This document shows positions 35,587-46,469 of a stretch of DNA of 64,000 bases, piece after piece. This DNA is from Rutidosis leptorrhynchoides (Eukaryota; Streptophyta; Magnoliopsida; Asterales; Asteraceae). The notes below the pieces were generated by a model that had not been told where the DNA came from, made no database searches, and was given only the letters and a program-made list of their open reading frames with translations. Position numbers and translations under genes: made by a program. The stretch is from positions 365,000,001-365,064,000 of the forward strand of contig NC_092337.1 of NCBI RefSeq assembly GCF_046630445.1, written 5' to 3'. Numbering within the stretch: position 1 is the first letter of the stretch; each line of letters opens with the position of its first letter.

Positions 35587-35740
35587 GTATGGGGAGAATC
35601 AAGGGGTTTATGTATTTCTGTTTGAGTTAGATTGTCTGTTTTCGTGTAGTTCTCGAAAATGGAACTCAAATGGTCTTTCCCTAGCAGACCCTAAAGAACT
35701 AGTCTTCTCCCCCCATTCTAAATTTTTATTTTTTTAGAAA

Positions 35741-36157
35741 ATGAAGACTGCCTGTGAACTAAACCATGGTCTAATGCTACAAGCTTTGATCACTAAACGT
35801 AATAATGACATACTACCGAGTGAAATAGTATCAGTAATCAGAGAAAGAATGGACGGAGTTAGAAAAGAATCCAGATGCGAAGATAATAAGTTACAATTTG
35901 GTAAAGGAAAATCAAAATCCGCAGCAAAAAGAAGAGCACGACACCTAGAACGATGTCACAAATGCGGAAAATGGTCACATGGAGGTAAATGTTCAAATAA
36001 TCAAACCTATTCAAATACCGAATTTGTTACTTTATGCAGAGACGGACCGTTCATATGTTTAGAAGAAAAGACACTGAATGCTCGAGGTTACGCCTATGTA
36101 GCCATGGAAAACCAATTAAACCGACTATCTTATGAATGGAATAGATCATATAACTAA
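35741..36157 (+). CDS. Post-pol zinc-knuckle ORF of E1
   Basis: A 138-codon frame starts MKTACELNHGLMLQALITKR, has a basic stretch (GKGKSKSAAKRRARHLERC) and a knuckle CHKCGKWSHGGKC (CX2CX4HX3C), and ends RLSYEWNRSYN. It lies 154 bases after the pol stop, in the same strand but not fused to it. E2 has the same ORF with one nonsense codon. The basic patch plus Cys/His knuckle suggest nucleic-acid binding; beyond that I do not recognise it. It could be an accessory nucleocapsid-like protein of this Athila lineage, or a remnant. Confidence 0.6.
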   Translation: MKTACELNHGLMLQALITKRNNDILPSEIVSVIRERMDGVRKESRCEDNKLQFGKGKSKSAAKRRARHLERCHKCGKWSHGGKCSNNQTYSNTEFVTLCRDGPFICLEEKTLNARGYAYVAMENQLNRLSYEWNRSYN

Positions 36158-36239
36158 GAAATCTATTTCACAGGTAAGTCTGTACAGTTTTTATTTTATT
36201 TTATTTTTAACCTTTTGATAATAAACGCTAATTTGTTCG

Positions 36240-37060
36240 CTAAAAAGTATTAAATTGGTATTGAATAAAATTAGGTTTGGCGACCGAAATTATTGATATC
36301 ATTCAAAAATTTATTACATCACTGCGAAATTTAACGTTTATTCTTAAGGTATAAATATCTTTAAACAATCAACCCAAAATATTTCAAAAATTCGTCATGA
36401 GTTAAATTAGGTTTTGGAACCGAAATTACTTTACCGAAAAGAGGGGCGCATATTTTTGATAATATTTGATTGATTAAAGTGGGATAAAAAGACAAAAAGA
36501 TTTTTAATTTTATTTTTACCATGTTTTTAAAATTAATATTTAAATCTTAAATTAATATTGTAAAAACAATATATTTAAAATTGTAAATATTTGAAAAATT
36601 AATATAAGTTTGGTGTGAATTTATAATATGAATTTTTAAATTAAGTTTGGTGTGAATTTTTAATTTTTAAAATATGAATTTTTAATTTTATGCATTTCAA
36701 ATTTTAAGTTTGGTGTGAATTTTTAATATTAATTTTGAATTTTATATTTAAATTGTGTGAATTTAAAAACAAAAATTTACTTTATCTCATTAAGTTAAAA
36801 ATATGATTTTTAAAATTCTTCGTAAGTTGAAGACTAGGTCTTTGAACCGAAATTGCTTTACCCAAGGGAGGGACGAGAACTTTTATTATCATTATTTTTA
36901 ATCTTATTGAATTAAAGTATGCCAAAAACATTAAAAAACCAAAAATCTTAGCTTTTAAAACAATCGCTACAAAAAGACAAATTTTAAAATTTTGTCGAGG
37001 GACAAACTAGGACATCGATCCGAAACGACCTCGTCCTCAATAATAAGGAAAACAAAATTT
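36240..37060 (+). repeat. Degenerate spaced repeats after the zinc-knuckle ORF
   Basis: Two motif sets recur. A block around ACTAGGTTTTGGAACCGAAATTR occurs near 36272, 36412, 36836 and 37010 and again near 40043. A block AAGTTTGGTGTGAATTT occurs near 36607, 36641 and 36708. E2 has the same layout at about 54000-54740. The stretch is non-coding. Confidence 0.6.
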
Positions 37061-37103
37061 TAAAAATTATTTACTTAATTGTTTTATAAGTTAAAGATTA
37101 TAA

Positions 37104-37104
<1 letters not shown>

Positions 37105-37141
<37 letters not shown>
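37105..37141. repeat. (TA)n microsatellite upstream of ORF1
   Basis: About 18 TA units directly before the GC palindrome pair. Confidence 0.95.
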
Positions 37142-37143
<2 letters not shown>

Positions 37144-37146
37144 AAA

Positions 37147-37194
37147 CTCCGCGACTCGCGGAGTTTGAAGGGTTAAATGCCGCGAGTCGCGGAG
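37147..37194. repeat. GC-rich palindrome pair upstream of E1 ORF1
   Basis: CTCCGCGACTCGCGGAG (37147-37163) and CCGCGAGTCGCGGAG (37180-37194), separated by TTTGAAGGGTTAAATG. This is almost the same cassette as in the LTR (25944-25991). It is about 155 bases before the ORF1 start codon, so it may belong to an internal promoter. Confidence 0.9.
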
Positions 37195-37347
37195 GGACGA
37201 AAAATCAGAAAAAAATAAAATCGAGCAGAACAGCTCAGAACACACACATACAGCAAAATAACTGCGAAATAACCCACGAAAAACCCGAAAAAAAAACCCC
37301 AAAATCACAATTTTTAACCGTTAATCAACAAATCTTTTACTAAAATC

Positions 37348-37389
37348 ATGTTGAGAAGGATGCTATCTAGGAATTACTCAAGAAAAACG
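37348..37389 (+). CDS. E1 ORF1, exon 1
   Basis: ATG at 37348 opens a 14-codon exon, MLRRMLSRNYSRKT, ending at a donor ACG followed by GTAAAT. The coding sequence, its 42-base length and the donor are conserved in E2 (53677-53636). It is basic (five Arg and one Lys in 14 residues), like a small targeting or RNA-binding leader. The splice is inferred from the matching acceptor at 38025. Confidence 0.6.
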
Positions 37390-38025
37390 GTAAATTTCTA
37401 CACCTAAACACCATTTAATCCGAAATTTGGTGTTCTTGAGCAAATTTTTCCCCAATTTGATTTTGATGCTTTTTAGTGTAATTATGCTTAAATTGTTTAT
37501 GTATTATGCTTGTATAACCTAGATTGATGCTATTTAACATGATTAGAAGTCTTAAACTTCAAATTTAGAGTAATCTAGGGTTTGTGTTCTTGAGCAAATT
37601 TGGGGCTTTTTGATATAAACAGGTTATGGCCAATTTTTGTCATGAATTGTTGCTAAATTAAGTAGTGTAACATGTTTAGGTAGTTAAATGATCCAAACTT
37701 TGAGCCTAAACATGATTTTGAGAATTAAAGTGGACTTTTTCAAGTCTAAAATTCATGAACTTGATTTTTGAAAGATAATGCCATTTGAAACTTGTTTAAT
37801 TGCTAGTAATGATTATTTTGACATGTTATTTGAGTTGAATGCTTATGAACTTGGCGAACATTTTCGTATATGCTTATTTGAAAAAGTGTAGATTTGATGA
37901 AAATATAAAAATAAGCTTAAGTTTGATATAAATTGATCATGTCATTGTAATTATTTTGATTGATGATTTTGCTGACACTAATGCATATTTGGATGCACAA
38001 AAATTGTGTTTGATGTGTTTTGCAG
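37390..38025 (+). other. Probable intron of E1 ORF1
   Basis: A 636-nt AT-rich stretch starts GTAAATTTCT and ends TGTTTTGCAG. E2 has an intron of the same length (53000-53635) with the same ends. The join is phase 0. Confidence 0.6.
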
Positions 38026-39372
38026 ACTGAAAGGGGTGAATCTTCATCCCAAGCTCGCAATGCTCCTGCTGAGAATGCGGAACAACAGGAGGTGGATAAC
38101 TACTACAAGCAGGATATACCTCATCCGGTCATGACATTTTATGATATGCACTTGGAAGAGTTGCACCCGAACCTGAGATTTGACAGACTTTGGATAGATT
38201 ATCCAAAATACCAGAGGGGTTTGCATACTCTTCATTCTAAGGTTGTTGAGGTACCGAGGGTCATAGAATGGGGACCCTTAGAAGCTATAGAATTGGCCGG
38301 GCCAATTAGGGAATTACTTGTACAGAGGTATGGTAATTCTACTTTTAATGATTGGGTACGTTTATTCACCATGCGTAGACCTGTATATAAAGTATGGTGT
38401 GAAGAATTGTTGTGTAGTATAGAGTTGAATGATCGGGTAGATAGTTTAACCGATCGTTCTTTTATTAGATTTTTGTTAGGCGGTTCGATGCGCCACATGT
38501 TTTTACTGGACATGGCTCAGGCTTTACGTATATATACGCCTGAGGAGTTAGCATCTATCGATTGTAGAGGGTTGATACTAAACGGTAGAAAGATAGATGA
38601 AAATTTTGATACACACGGTGTGTGGAGTCAAATGACAAGCCATCACCGTTTCAAAGGGGGAAATTACTCTTATTTGGATATAGATAGAGCCGAATTAAGA
38701 GTGATTCATAGGTTTTTAGCTAATTCGATTACACAAAGGGGTAAGAACAAGGAAAAGGTAAATGAACCGGATTTGTTTTACCATATGTGTATTCGAGACC
38801 CACAAAGCGCTGTAAGTATACCGTATTGTGTGGGTTATTATTTATCAGCTATGGTTCGGGGGATGAGACCTCATAGCATAATAGGAGGTGGTATTTTTAT
38901 TACTTTGATTGGTGAATATCTCGGTGTGGATATAAGTCGGGGGGGATTATTAGTAGAAGAACCAGAACCCCGCGATACTATAGGTTTAAATGTATACCAT
39001 GGTGCGAAAGTTTTGAAGAGGCGAAATAACGCCGCAGTACCATACCATGGTAGACATCCACAGGTTGAGAGAAACCAACAGCAAGGTAATGTAGGAGGGG
39101 GAAATGAGATGTAAGAAATGCAAAGGTTTATAGCTTCTCAGGAATACGAAAATGCTAGACAGAGAGCATTTGAAGATTGGCAAGTTCATCAGAACCAAAT
39201 CATAGCTCATTGCCAACATATAGGTAGAAACTATATTCCTACACCGAAACCCATCTTCCCTCCCTGGTCTATAGAGATGCAACCACCTTATCCTACGTAT
39301 AACCCTGCCGAAGCATTCTATAGCACCTATGGTTATGCCTGGAACCCCTATTGGTACCAGTATCATCCCTAG
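38026..39372 (+). pseudogene. E1 ATHILA ORF1-like protein, exon 2
   Basis: The env-position gene of Athila elements, between pol and the 3' LTR. After the acceptor the frame reads TERGESSSQARNAPAENAEQ, then FDRLWIDYPKYQRGLHTLHS, SLTDRSFIRFLLGGSMRHMF, MTSHHRFKGGNYSYLDIDRA, ELRVIHRFLANSITQRGKNK and PYCVGYYLSAMVRGMRPHSI. This pattern matches the Athila ORF1 family, whose function is unknown. A TAA at 39112-39114 replaces a Gln codon of E2; the frame then continues with FIASQEYENARQRAFEDWQV to YWYQYHP and a stop at 39370-39372. I see no convincing membrane span, so an envelope role is not supported by the sequence. Confidence 0.75.
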
Positions 39373-39491
39373 TATACTTAGTTTTATTTATTTTGTAATT
39401 TTTAATGATTGATACGTTTAATACTTTTGTTAATATTGTAATAGTTTTTATAATTGTCTAATTTTTATTCTTAGATTTTAATAATTTTTGA

Positions 39492-39728
39492 ATGTGGGGT
39501 AATATACCAAACTTCAAAAATATGTATATATGTTTGCAGTTTATCTTATGTACACAACAGGGTAAAACAACGCATTTTCAAAGACTGGCATTAAGTTCAG
39601 CAAAAGCAACTAATTTTGACGACAAGATGCAAAATATATGTGAAATAACAACAAGACGGAATGAACAAATGATGTGCACCATTTATCATTCAGCAAACAA
39701 ACGCCAATATATTTGGAAACTTTGGTAA
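39492..39728 (+). CDS. Small conserved ORF after ORF1 in E1
   Basis: A 78-codon frame, MWGNIPNFKNMYICLQFILC..., that E2 shares at 51521-51321 except for an earlier stop. The family is unknown. Conservation may only reflect the youth of both copies. Confidence 0.25.
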   Translation: MWGNIPNFKNMYICLQFILCTQQGKTTHFQRLALSSAKATNFDDKMQNICEITTRRNEQMMCTIYHSANKRQYIWKLW

Positions 39729-40282
39729 AAATTTAATCATTTTCACACAAATCACCCTCAATAATTTAAATTATTACTGATTTCTTGCAAATGAGGGCAT
39801 TGCAAGATCTTAAGTGTGGGAAGGGGTTAAATTCTTTCGGATTTTAAAATTTTTTACTTTATACACTTGGTTACCATTAAAAATACTAGTAAAGCAGTAG
39901 TTGTATTAGAATCTAGTGCTCTCTGATAATAAAGAACAGCCCTAGTCTTATATACTGACTACCCAATTCTAGTAAAATTTTTCAAAATTTTCAATTAAAT
40001 GAACTCAAAATCATGTTTATACATATTTATGAACGATAAAACTAGGTTTTAACACCGAAATTAGTGTAACCTCGGAAAGGACATAAATTGAGAAACAAAC
40101 CAAAATGTTAAAATTCATTTAAAATGGAATAGAGGACGATAAAAAGGTAAATAAAGAAACTAAGTGTGGGAAAATTCTCCAATTTATTCAAAACATATAT
40201 CACATATTTTTGTACAAATAACTGAAAATACTTTTGCTTTGGACTAAACTAAACTGTTTTACCCGATGAAAGAAAAGAAAAG

Positions 40283-40489
40283 ATGGATCTACACGATGAA
40301 TCAATTCCATCATTAAAAGGAAGTAAAGTCTTCCGAAAAAGAAACGCGCTTCTTGATTTAGGTCATGAAGTTGTCGTCCAGACCAGCTGTAGGCTGACGA
40401 AAAATCCAGAAAAGTCATCACTAAAATCAGCAGGAAATCCACGGACCTCAGCATTAAACAGGGTCGCCAAGTGGTCAGATTTATCCTAA
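40283..40489 (+). CDS. Small conserved ORF in E1 3' region
   Basis: 68 codons, basic (MDLHDESIPSLKGSKVFRKR... ending VAKWSDLS). E2 has the same frame with a few replacements and two added residues at the end. A longer frame is open on the opposite strand over the same bases in both copies. No family recognised. Confidence 0.3.
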   Translation: MDLHDESIPSLKGSKVFRKRNALLDLGHEVVVQTSCRLTKNPEKSSLKSAGNPRTSALNRVAKWSDLS

Positions 40490-40832
40490 CCATGAGAAGG
40501 ATTTATCTCGTACAATGGGGGGGGCACCATGCAAATTAGCTTGATAAGACTAATGAATCAGATCCCCAGAAAGGATAATCTCCTTAAAGATTAAAAATCA
40601 GCTTTTAAGCCTGATATTACTCAATCCTAGAGATTGACCTTAAAGATTGAGAATTCAAACTCATGGAATTCAATGATATCTAAACTCGAGCTTGAACGAG
40701 AAAATATTTTGATCAAAATTACAAACCGATTTGTTTTCTGAAAACCCTATTTTCAATGCGTTCATTACCATTGAACGTAAAATCCTAGGAATTCACCTGG
40801 AATTCATTAGGTCACCTGAACCAAATCGGGTG

Positions 40833-41183
40833 TCAACCGTAAGAACGGTGGTTGCATAGCATGGTCAAAGACAGGACCTTGTGCCAGACCGAAAAATCAT
40901 AAGGGTGAGCTTTACTATTGCTCCTACCAAGGATAGTAATTGAGTCCGACACGTTATAGACCATAATTAAAAGCATGTCAGGGGACATTGCCTTAACAGT
41001 TGCTTGTTCAACGCTTTCCTTTACAACCGGACGGTAGTTTACCGAAAGGTAATATACGGGACAAGTAAACTGGACGTGTTGCTTTCCAAATACAAGGTTA
41101 GCAAGTGGGTGACACAAAACCATAAGTTTTGAGCTAAAATTTTCAAATCTGAAACCCACCAAACCCACAAAAATATTTTGCAA
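40833..41183 (-). other. Antisense open frame in E1 3' region
   Basis: 116 codons antisense to the element (MQNIFVGLVGFRFENFSSKL...). E2 has the same start at 49834, but a frameshift after about 52 codons changes its end. Some Tat/Athila elements carry extra ORFs in this region, in either orientation. Loss of frame in E2 argues against strong selection. Confidence 0.25.
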
Positions 41184-41436
41184 ACACCGGTAAAGGGTTA
41201 TTCCGTAAAACTTATCTAGGGTAAAAACTAGATTTAATTTTCAAAAGATCAAATGTTTTCATAAAGATCCAATTTCCTTAATGGATCTAAATTTTTATTA
41301 TCATGTGGGACTGTAAACCATATCGTTACTACCATTGTTTATACCGCCGTAAAGAAATCACTGATGTACAAAGTGTGAAGAATAAAGAAGTGATTCTAGT
41401 ATTTCAAGACGATATTGCTTGAGGACAAGCAACGCT

Positions 41437-41451
41437 CAAGTGTGGAATATT
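41437..41451 (+). other. Polypurine-tract-like sequence of E1
   Basis: CAAGTGTGGAATATT lies directly before the 3' LTR; E2 has the matching AAGTGTGGGAATATT. It is weakly purine-rich, but the position fits. Confidence 0.45.
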
Positions 41452-43437
41452 TGATAATGCTAAAAACGAACATATATTTCATAGCATTATTCCTCAAGAA
41501 AGACAAGCTTTTAGTTGAAATTGTTCTATTTACAAGTGATATTCGTTTAAATAATAAAAGGTGAAGACAAAAGACAGATTCGACGAATTGAAGACGCAAA
41601 CGACCAAAAAGCTCAAAAGTACAAAAGACAATCAAAGAGGTTCCAATTATTGATAAGAAACGTCTCGAAATTACAAGAGTACAAGATTCAAAACGCAAAG
41701 TACAAAATATAAAATTGTACGCAAGGACGTTCGAAAATCCGGAACAGGGACCAGAGTCAACTCTCAACGCTCGACGCAACGGACTGAAAATTACAAGGCA
41801 ACTATGCACATAAATATAATATAATATTTAAATAATTCGTATAATTATTTATATATTATAATAAATAATAAAAACCGTCGGCAAGAAAGACTCCAAAGGG
41901 ACTGAGCTGTAATTTCATTCTCCGCGACTCGCGGAGTTTGAAGGCAAAAATGCCGCGAGTCGCGGAGCCCCAAAAGTCGAAAATCCCTATAAAAGCAAAC
42001 GAATTCTGATCGCAAAAATCACCAAAAATCCATCCATCTCTCTATCTATATCGCATATATTTATATTTATATTTTAATTTTAATTTTAATTTTAATTTTA
42101 ATCCTAATAATAAGGGTATGTTAGCGAATGTTGTAAGGGTGTAAGTCGAAATTCTGTCCGTGTAACGCCACGCTATTTTTAATCATTGTAAGTTATGTTC
42201 AACCTTTTTAATTTAATGTCTCGTAGCTAAGTTATTATTATGCTTATTTAATCCGAAGTAATCATGATGTTGGGCTAATTACTAAAATTGGATAATTGGG
42301 CTTTGTACCATAATTGGTGTTTGGACAAAAGAACGACATTTGTAGAAATTAGACTATGGGCTATTAATGGGTTTTATATTAACTAAACAATACCTTGTTA
42401 ATTTAATATACAAACTTATAATTCGACGTATTTATATATAACCACATACGCTTGACTGGGTACGGTGGGCGGGATATTTATAAATACCAATAATTATTCA
42501 TTTTACAGGATACGGAACTGGATTAATAGTTAATAGACTTGTTGAAACAGGGGTGAATTACATTCAAGGGTAATTGGTGTAATTGTTAACAAAGTAGTAA
42601 AACCTTGGTTTACACGCAGTCGATAACCTGGTGTATTCATTAAACAAAGTATTAAAACCTTGTTACAATTCGAATCCCCAATTAGTTGGAATATTTGACT
42701 TCGGGAATAAGAATAATTTGACGAAGGCTTTCGCTCTTTATATTTATGACTGATGGACTATTATGGACAAATCCGTATGGACATATTAAATAATCCAGGA
42801 CAAAGGACAATTAACCCATGGGCATAAAACTAAAATCAACACGTCAAACATCATGATTACGGAAGTTTAAATAAGCATAATTCTTTTATTTCATATTTAA
42901 TTTCATTTATTTTATATTTAATTGCACTTCTAATTATCGCATTTTTATTGTTATTGTATTGCACTTTTAATTATCGTACTTTTTAATTATCGCAAGTTTA
43001 TTTTATTGCACTTTTATTATTCGCAATTTCATTATCGTTATTTACTTTATGCTTTAATTTAAGTCTTGTATTCATTTTTAATATTTTACATTTGGTTTTA
43101 ACTGCGACTAAAGTTTTAAAATCGACAAAGCGGTCATTAAACGGTAAAAACCCCCCTTTATAATAATAATATTACTTATATATATATATTTGTATTTTTA
43201 TAAAAGTAAACTAATATAGCGTTAAGCTTTGTTTAAAAAGATTCCCTGTGGAACGAACCGGACTTACTAAAAACTACACTACTGTACGATTAGGTACACT
43301 GCCTATAAGTGTTGTAGCAAGGTTTAAGTATATCCATTCTATAAATAAATAAATATCTTGTGTAAAATTGTATCGTATTTAATAGTATTTTCCTGCTAAA
43401 ATTTAATAGTATTTTATACCACTTAGCTTTGACATCA
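41452..43437 (+). repeat. 3' LTR of E1
   Basis: 1986 bp, TGATAATGC to GACATCA. It is nearly identical to the 5' LTR; differences include a shorter TA tract near 43180 and scattered substitutions. It holds the palindrome pair at 41920-41967 and a TATA box at 41988-41994. GTTAC follows as target duplication. Confidence 0.95.
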
Positions 43438-43950
43438 GTTACGTAATGACCAACAGTCTCGTAATAACCTAAAAACCTCATTTCTTACCCCAGTTACCGA
43501 CTCCGTCACTTGTGGGAACGTTTTGTTTAATAGTTGTAGCCCGATGTTCTTTTTCTCACTTTGGTGAGAAGCGAACATTACTAACCCGTAAGCATAGCAT
43601 GCTTCTTTATGTTACATGTTAGCCGCTTTTTCTAAATCATGAAGTCCTATATTCGGATACATTGAGTCAAAATAATTTCTTAACCCGTTGCGTAAAATAG
43701 CATTTGGGTTCCCCGCAATATATGCGTCAAAGTAAACACATCGTAACTTATGGGTTTCCCAATGTGATATCTCCCATCTTTCAAACGAAAGTCTCTTATA
43801 AACCAAGACATTCTTGGAACGTTCTTCGAACGTCTTACAAACTAATTTCGCCGTAAATAGTTGTGCCAAAGAATTCTGACCGACTCTAGACAAGATTTCA
43901 TCAATCATGTCTCCGGGTAGGTCTCTTAAAATATTCGGTTGTCTATCCAT
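43438..43950 (-). pseudogene. F-box protein ORF (At1g67623-like), N-terminal piece
   Basis: On the - strand an ATG at 43950 starts MDRQPNILRDLPGDMIDEIL, then SRVGQNSLAQLFTAKLVCKT. This is an F-box-type N terminus (the L-P-x-D/E-x-I-x-E-I-L-x-R-V pattern) of the group resembling Arabidopsis At1g67623. F-box proteins bridge substrates to an SCF ubiquitin ligase through SKP1. The next part (YFDAYIAGNPNAILRNGLRN, then HKEACYAYGLVMFASHQSEK) resembles the Sel1-like repeat usual in this group. A TAA at 43612-43614 breaks the frame once. The frame runs to the E1 target site at 43438 and resumes at 25475. The start is only 24 bases from LTR F. Confidence 0.7.
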
Positions 43951-43974
43951 TTTGTGTTTTTATACTGTAAAATA

Positions 43975-46454
43975 TGTAACATCCCGCATTTTTCCATTAA
44001 ATTTATTTTTAACACCGTCTTTTTTTTTTAAATAATACCTTTCGTTATTTAAAATCGTATTTTCCGTTGACTAACGTTCTTAATATTCCCGTTATTTAAT
44101 TATAACATCACTCGTTTACTCGAGCGTTTTTAAAATATTCGTTTGGTTAATTCCCGCACCCGCTTTCAAACTTGAGGGACCAAAGTTGCAAAGGGGCCAA
44201 ACTAGTTGACTAGGTCAACTAGTCAAACCCCACTCTCCACCATTCATTTACTCCATCCTCCACCTCCCCATTTTCTCTCTACTTCCATTTTATGAACTCA
44301 AACACCCAACTCACAAAATCATCATCTAAATTCGAATCAAGAAGCAAACATCAAAACAAATTACATTTTCGTGATCCTCTCTTCATCCTCTACATTTTGG
44401 TACCAATTTCATCAAGTTTGGGTAACATTTCTAAAACTCTAGATTTTCTCTAAATTCGTGTTTTTATACTTGAAATGGTGTTAGTTAGTGTCTATGGCTC
44501 GTGTGTAACATGAATATATATTTTGTTTGCTCGATTAGTTGTTTTGAGTAACTAGTTTGAACATTTGAAATGGGTTTGCTTAATCTTGCATTTTGGAAGA
44601 TTAAATGTTGTTTGATTGTTAAAGTTCATGTTTTAATTGTGTTACTAGTATCACTAGCTTCGTTTTGATGCGTAGGTTGATTAAGAAAACTTCAAACACA
44701 TGATTATTGATTTTTGTGAATTTTGGTTAGGGTTTGATAGACTTTGAAATGAACTTTTGATGCGTTGAATGCTTATTAATGTTGTTAGTAAGTGTTTAGA
44801 TGCAATGTATGCTTAATTACCTTCGAAACGGCATATCGTATGTGTAAATTGGATTCCCGAATCATAAAATACGTTTTACGAACTTAAAACTTTGAAAATA
44901 AACCTTTCTTGATCAATTGACGAGTTTTCGGTTATTGTAATTGATGTTTTTGCTTGGTGAAAGGTAGTTAATTGAATTCCTTGTCAAAAGACCTTTCCAA
45001 TGATATAAGATGCGTATTCTAAGTGTTTACGGTTTGCGTTTTGTGCTAAATTGAATTTTGGATCAAGACTTGAACTTTTGAAACTGACCAGGTACCAGGC
45101 CATGCCTAATGTCGCGGTGCGACACCTCTGGCCGCGGCGCGGCCATAGCCGTGTTTGGGTTCTGACCTACTTTGTCAAATTTCGAAAAATGTTTGCTATG
45201 CTACGCACCTCCGATTCACATGTAACTTGTTCTAACATGCTTATATATGAATAAAAACCTCAGAAAAATAGTTCGGGACCCGACCCGACCCCGTTGACTT
45301 TTTCGTTGACTTTGACCAAGTTTGACTTTTAGTCAAACTTAACAAAACACTTATACAATCGTTCTAATCTTATTTTATACTTGATTCTTGCATGAAACTT
45401 GACAACGTGATTCACATGCTATATAATCGAGTCGTAATGAGCCATAGGACTAATTGAACACATCTCGCCCGACCTTGTGTCGTAACCGGTTAATTAATAC
45501 AACTTACTTGTTTAGGTCAAGGCTAAGCAACTATCATGCACACGTTTACTTTGTGAAGTACTTTTATACTCGTGCACTCGAGGTGAGATCATAGTCCCAT
45601 CTTTCAAACAACTTTTATGCTTTAAACTATGGGATGAGAAACATATACGTATCATACTTTTATACATTGAACACAAGTACGAAAACGAACATTCCACGTA
45701 CGGGTTTGAACAAAAAGCCTCAATTCAATTATCATTAGTTACACTTGCAGGGTGTAAACGTGAACTTATATTATGTGATCACATGGGCTTGACGAGCCTC
45801 ATTCGGACGGTTCGCTACCGTTAGCGGATGAAATATATTTTCGGGTCTAGTGTATGTTCTAACACTACGCAAAGGGTGCAAAACAGTTAAGTTTGATAAT
45901 TGGGTGCCCGGGATACAAACAACAACTTTGGAATGCAAATGATTTTGATAATCATATTATACTAAATCTTGTGGTTCAAATACAACGATTACTAAAACAC
46001 CTATGATTTCACCAACGTTTTTCGTTGACAGTTTTCTATATGTTTCTCAGGTTCATACTTGGGTATTTGATACATGCTTCCGCGTATACTCATACTTGCT
46101 TGGAGTCAAGCATGCATGCATACACTCTGATTTCTTGCTTGGGGTCAAGCATACATACATACATACGCTAGTGATAGCACCTTTGGATTCAAACATATTG
46201 TTTACATACGTACGCTATTTATAGAAACCGCGATTTTAAACTAATTATGTCGCAAGTTATTTCACTTATACTTTATACTCTTGTAAACTTAAACTTGTCG
46301 TCGAACGGTTTTGTAAACTAAACTTTGCAAGCATGATACGTTTCAAAAGAATGCGACATAATTTTGGTCAAACGAGTCTCATATAGGGACTACGACCATG
46401 TAACGGGACCTAAGTAGTCGGCGCCGTCAATGACGATTTGGTCGGGTCGCTACA
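43975..46454 (+). repeat. 5' LTR of element F (chromovirus-like)
   Basis: 2480 bp from TGTAACATCCCGCATTTTTCC to GGTCGGGTCGCTACA, followed after two bases by an initiator-Met-type primer site. AAATA (43970-43974) is the presumed left target copy. The start parallels LTRs B, C and D. It contains two GC palindromes (45111-45144). Confidence 0.8.
45111..45144. repeat. Paired GC palindromes in LTR F
   Basis: GTCGCGGTGCGAC (45111-45123) and GGCCGCGGCGCGGCC (45130-45144), each near-self-complementary, in an AT-rich LTR. The sequence differs from the Athila pair but the arrangement is similar. Confidence 0.7.
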
Positions 46455-46456
46455 GA

Positions 46457-46469
46457 TGGTATCAGAGCG
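46457..46469 (+). other. Primer-binding site of element F
   Basis: TGGTATCAGAGCG, complementary to the 3' end of initiator tRNA-Met, the usual primer of chromoviruses and of many copia elements. Confidence 0.85.

Larger units (their letters stand above)
39729..41436 (+). other. E1 3' untranslated region
   Basis: Mostly non-coding DNA between ORF1 and the 3' LTR, repeated in inverted form in E2 (49580-51300). It includes a 68-codon sense frame at 40283-40489 (MDLHDESIPSLKGSKVFRKR...) conserved in E2 (50733-50521), and antisense open frames at 40200-40493 and 40833-41183. The phrase TAAGTGTGGG recurs (39811, 40161). Confidence 0.5.
25476..43437 (+). mobile_element. Element E1: complete Athila-like retrotransposon
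   Basis: An about 18-kb Ty3/gypsy element with near-identical LTRs (25476-27467 and 41452-43437), a primer site for tRNA-Asp type, gag-pol, a zinc-knuckle ORF, a spliced ATHILA ORF1-like gene and a long 3' region. It is flanked by the perfect duplication GTTAC (25471-25475 and 43438-43442). Nonsense codons in pol (31543 and 32494) and in ORF1 (39112) disable it. It sits inside the F-box ORF upstream of element D's gag. Confidence 0.95.

Noticed and set aside
38026..39372. ORF1 as a retroviral-type envelope protein
   Set aside because: It holds the env position, but no signal peptide, membrane anchor or cleavage site is visible; it matches the ATHILA ORF1 pattern instead.
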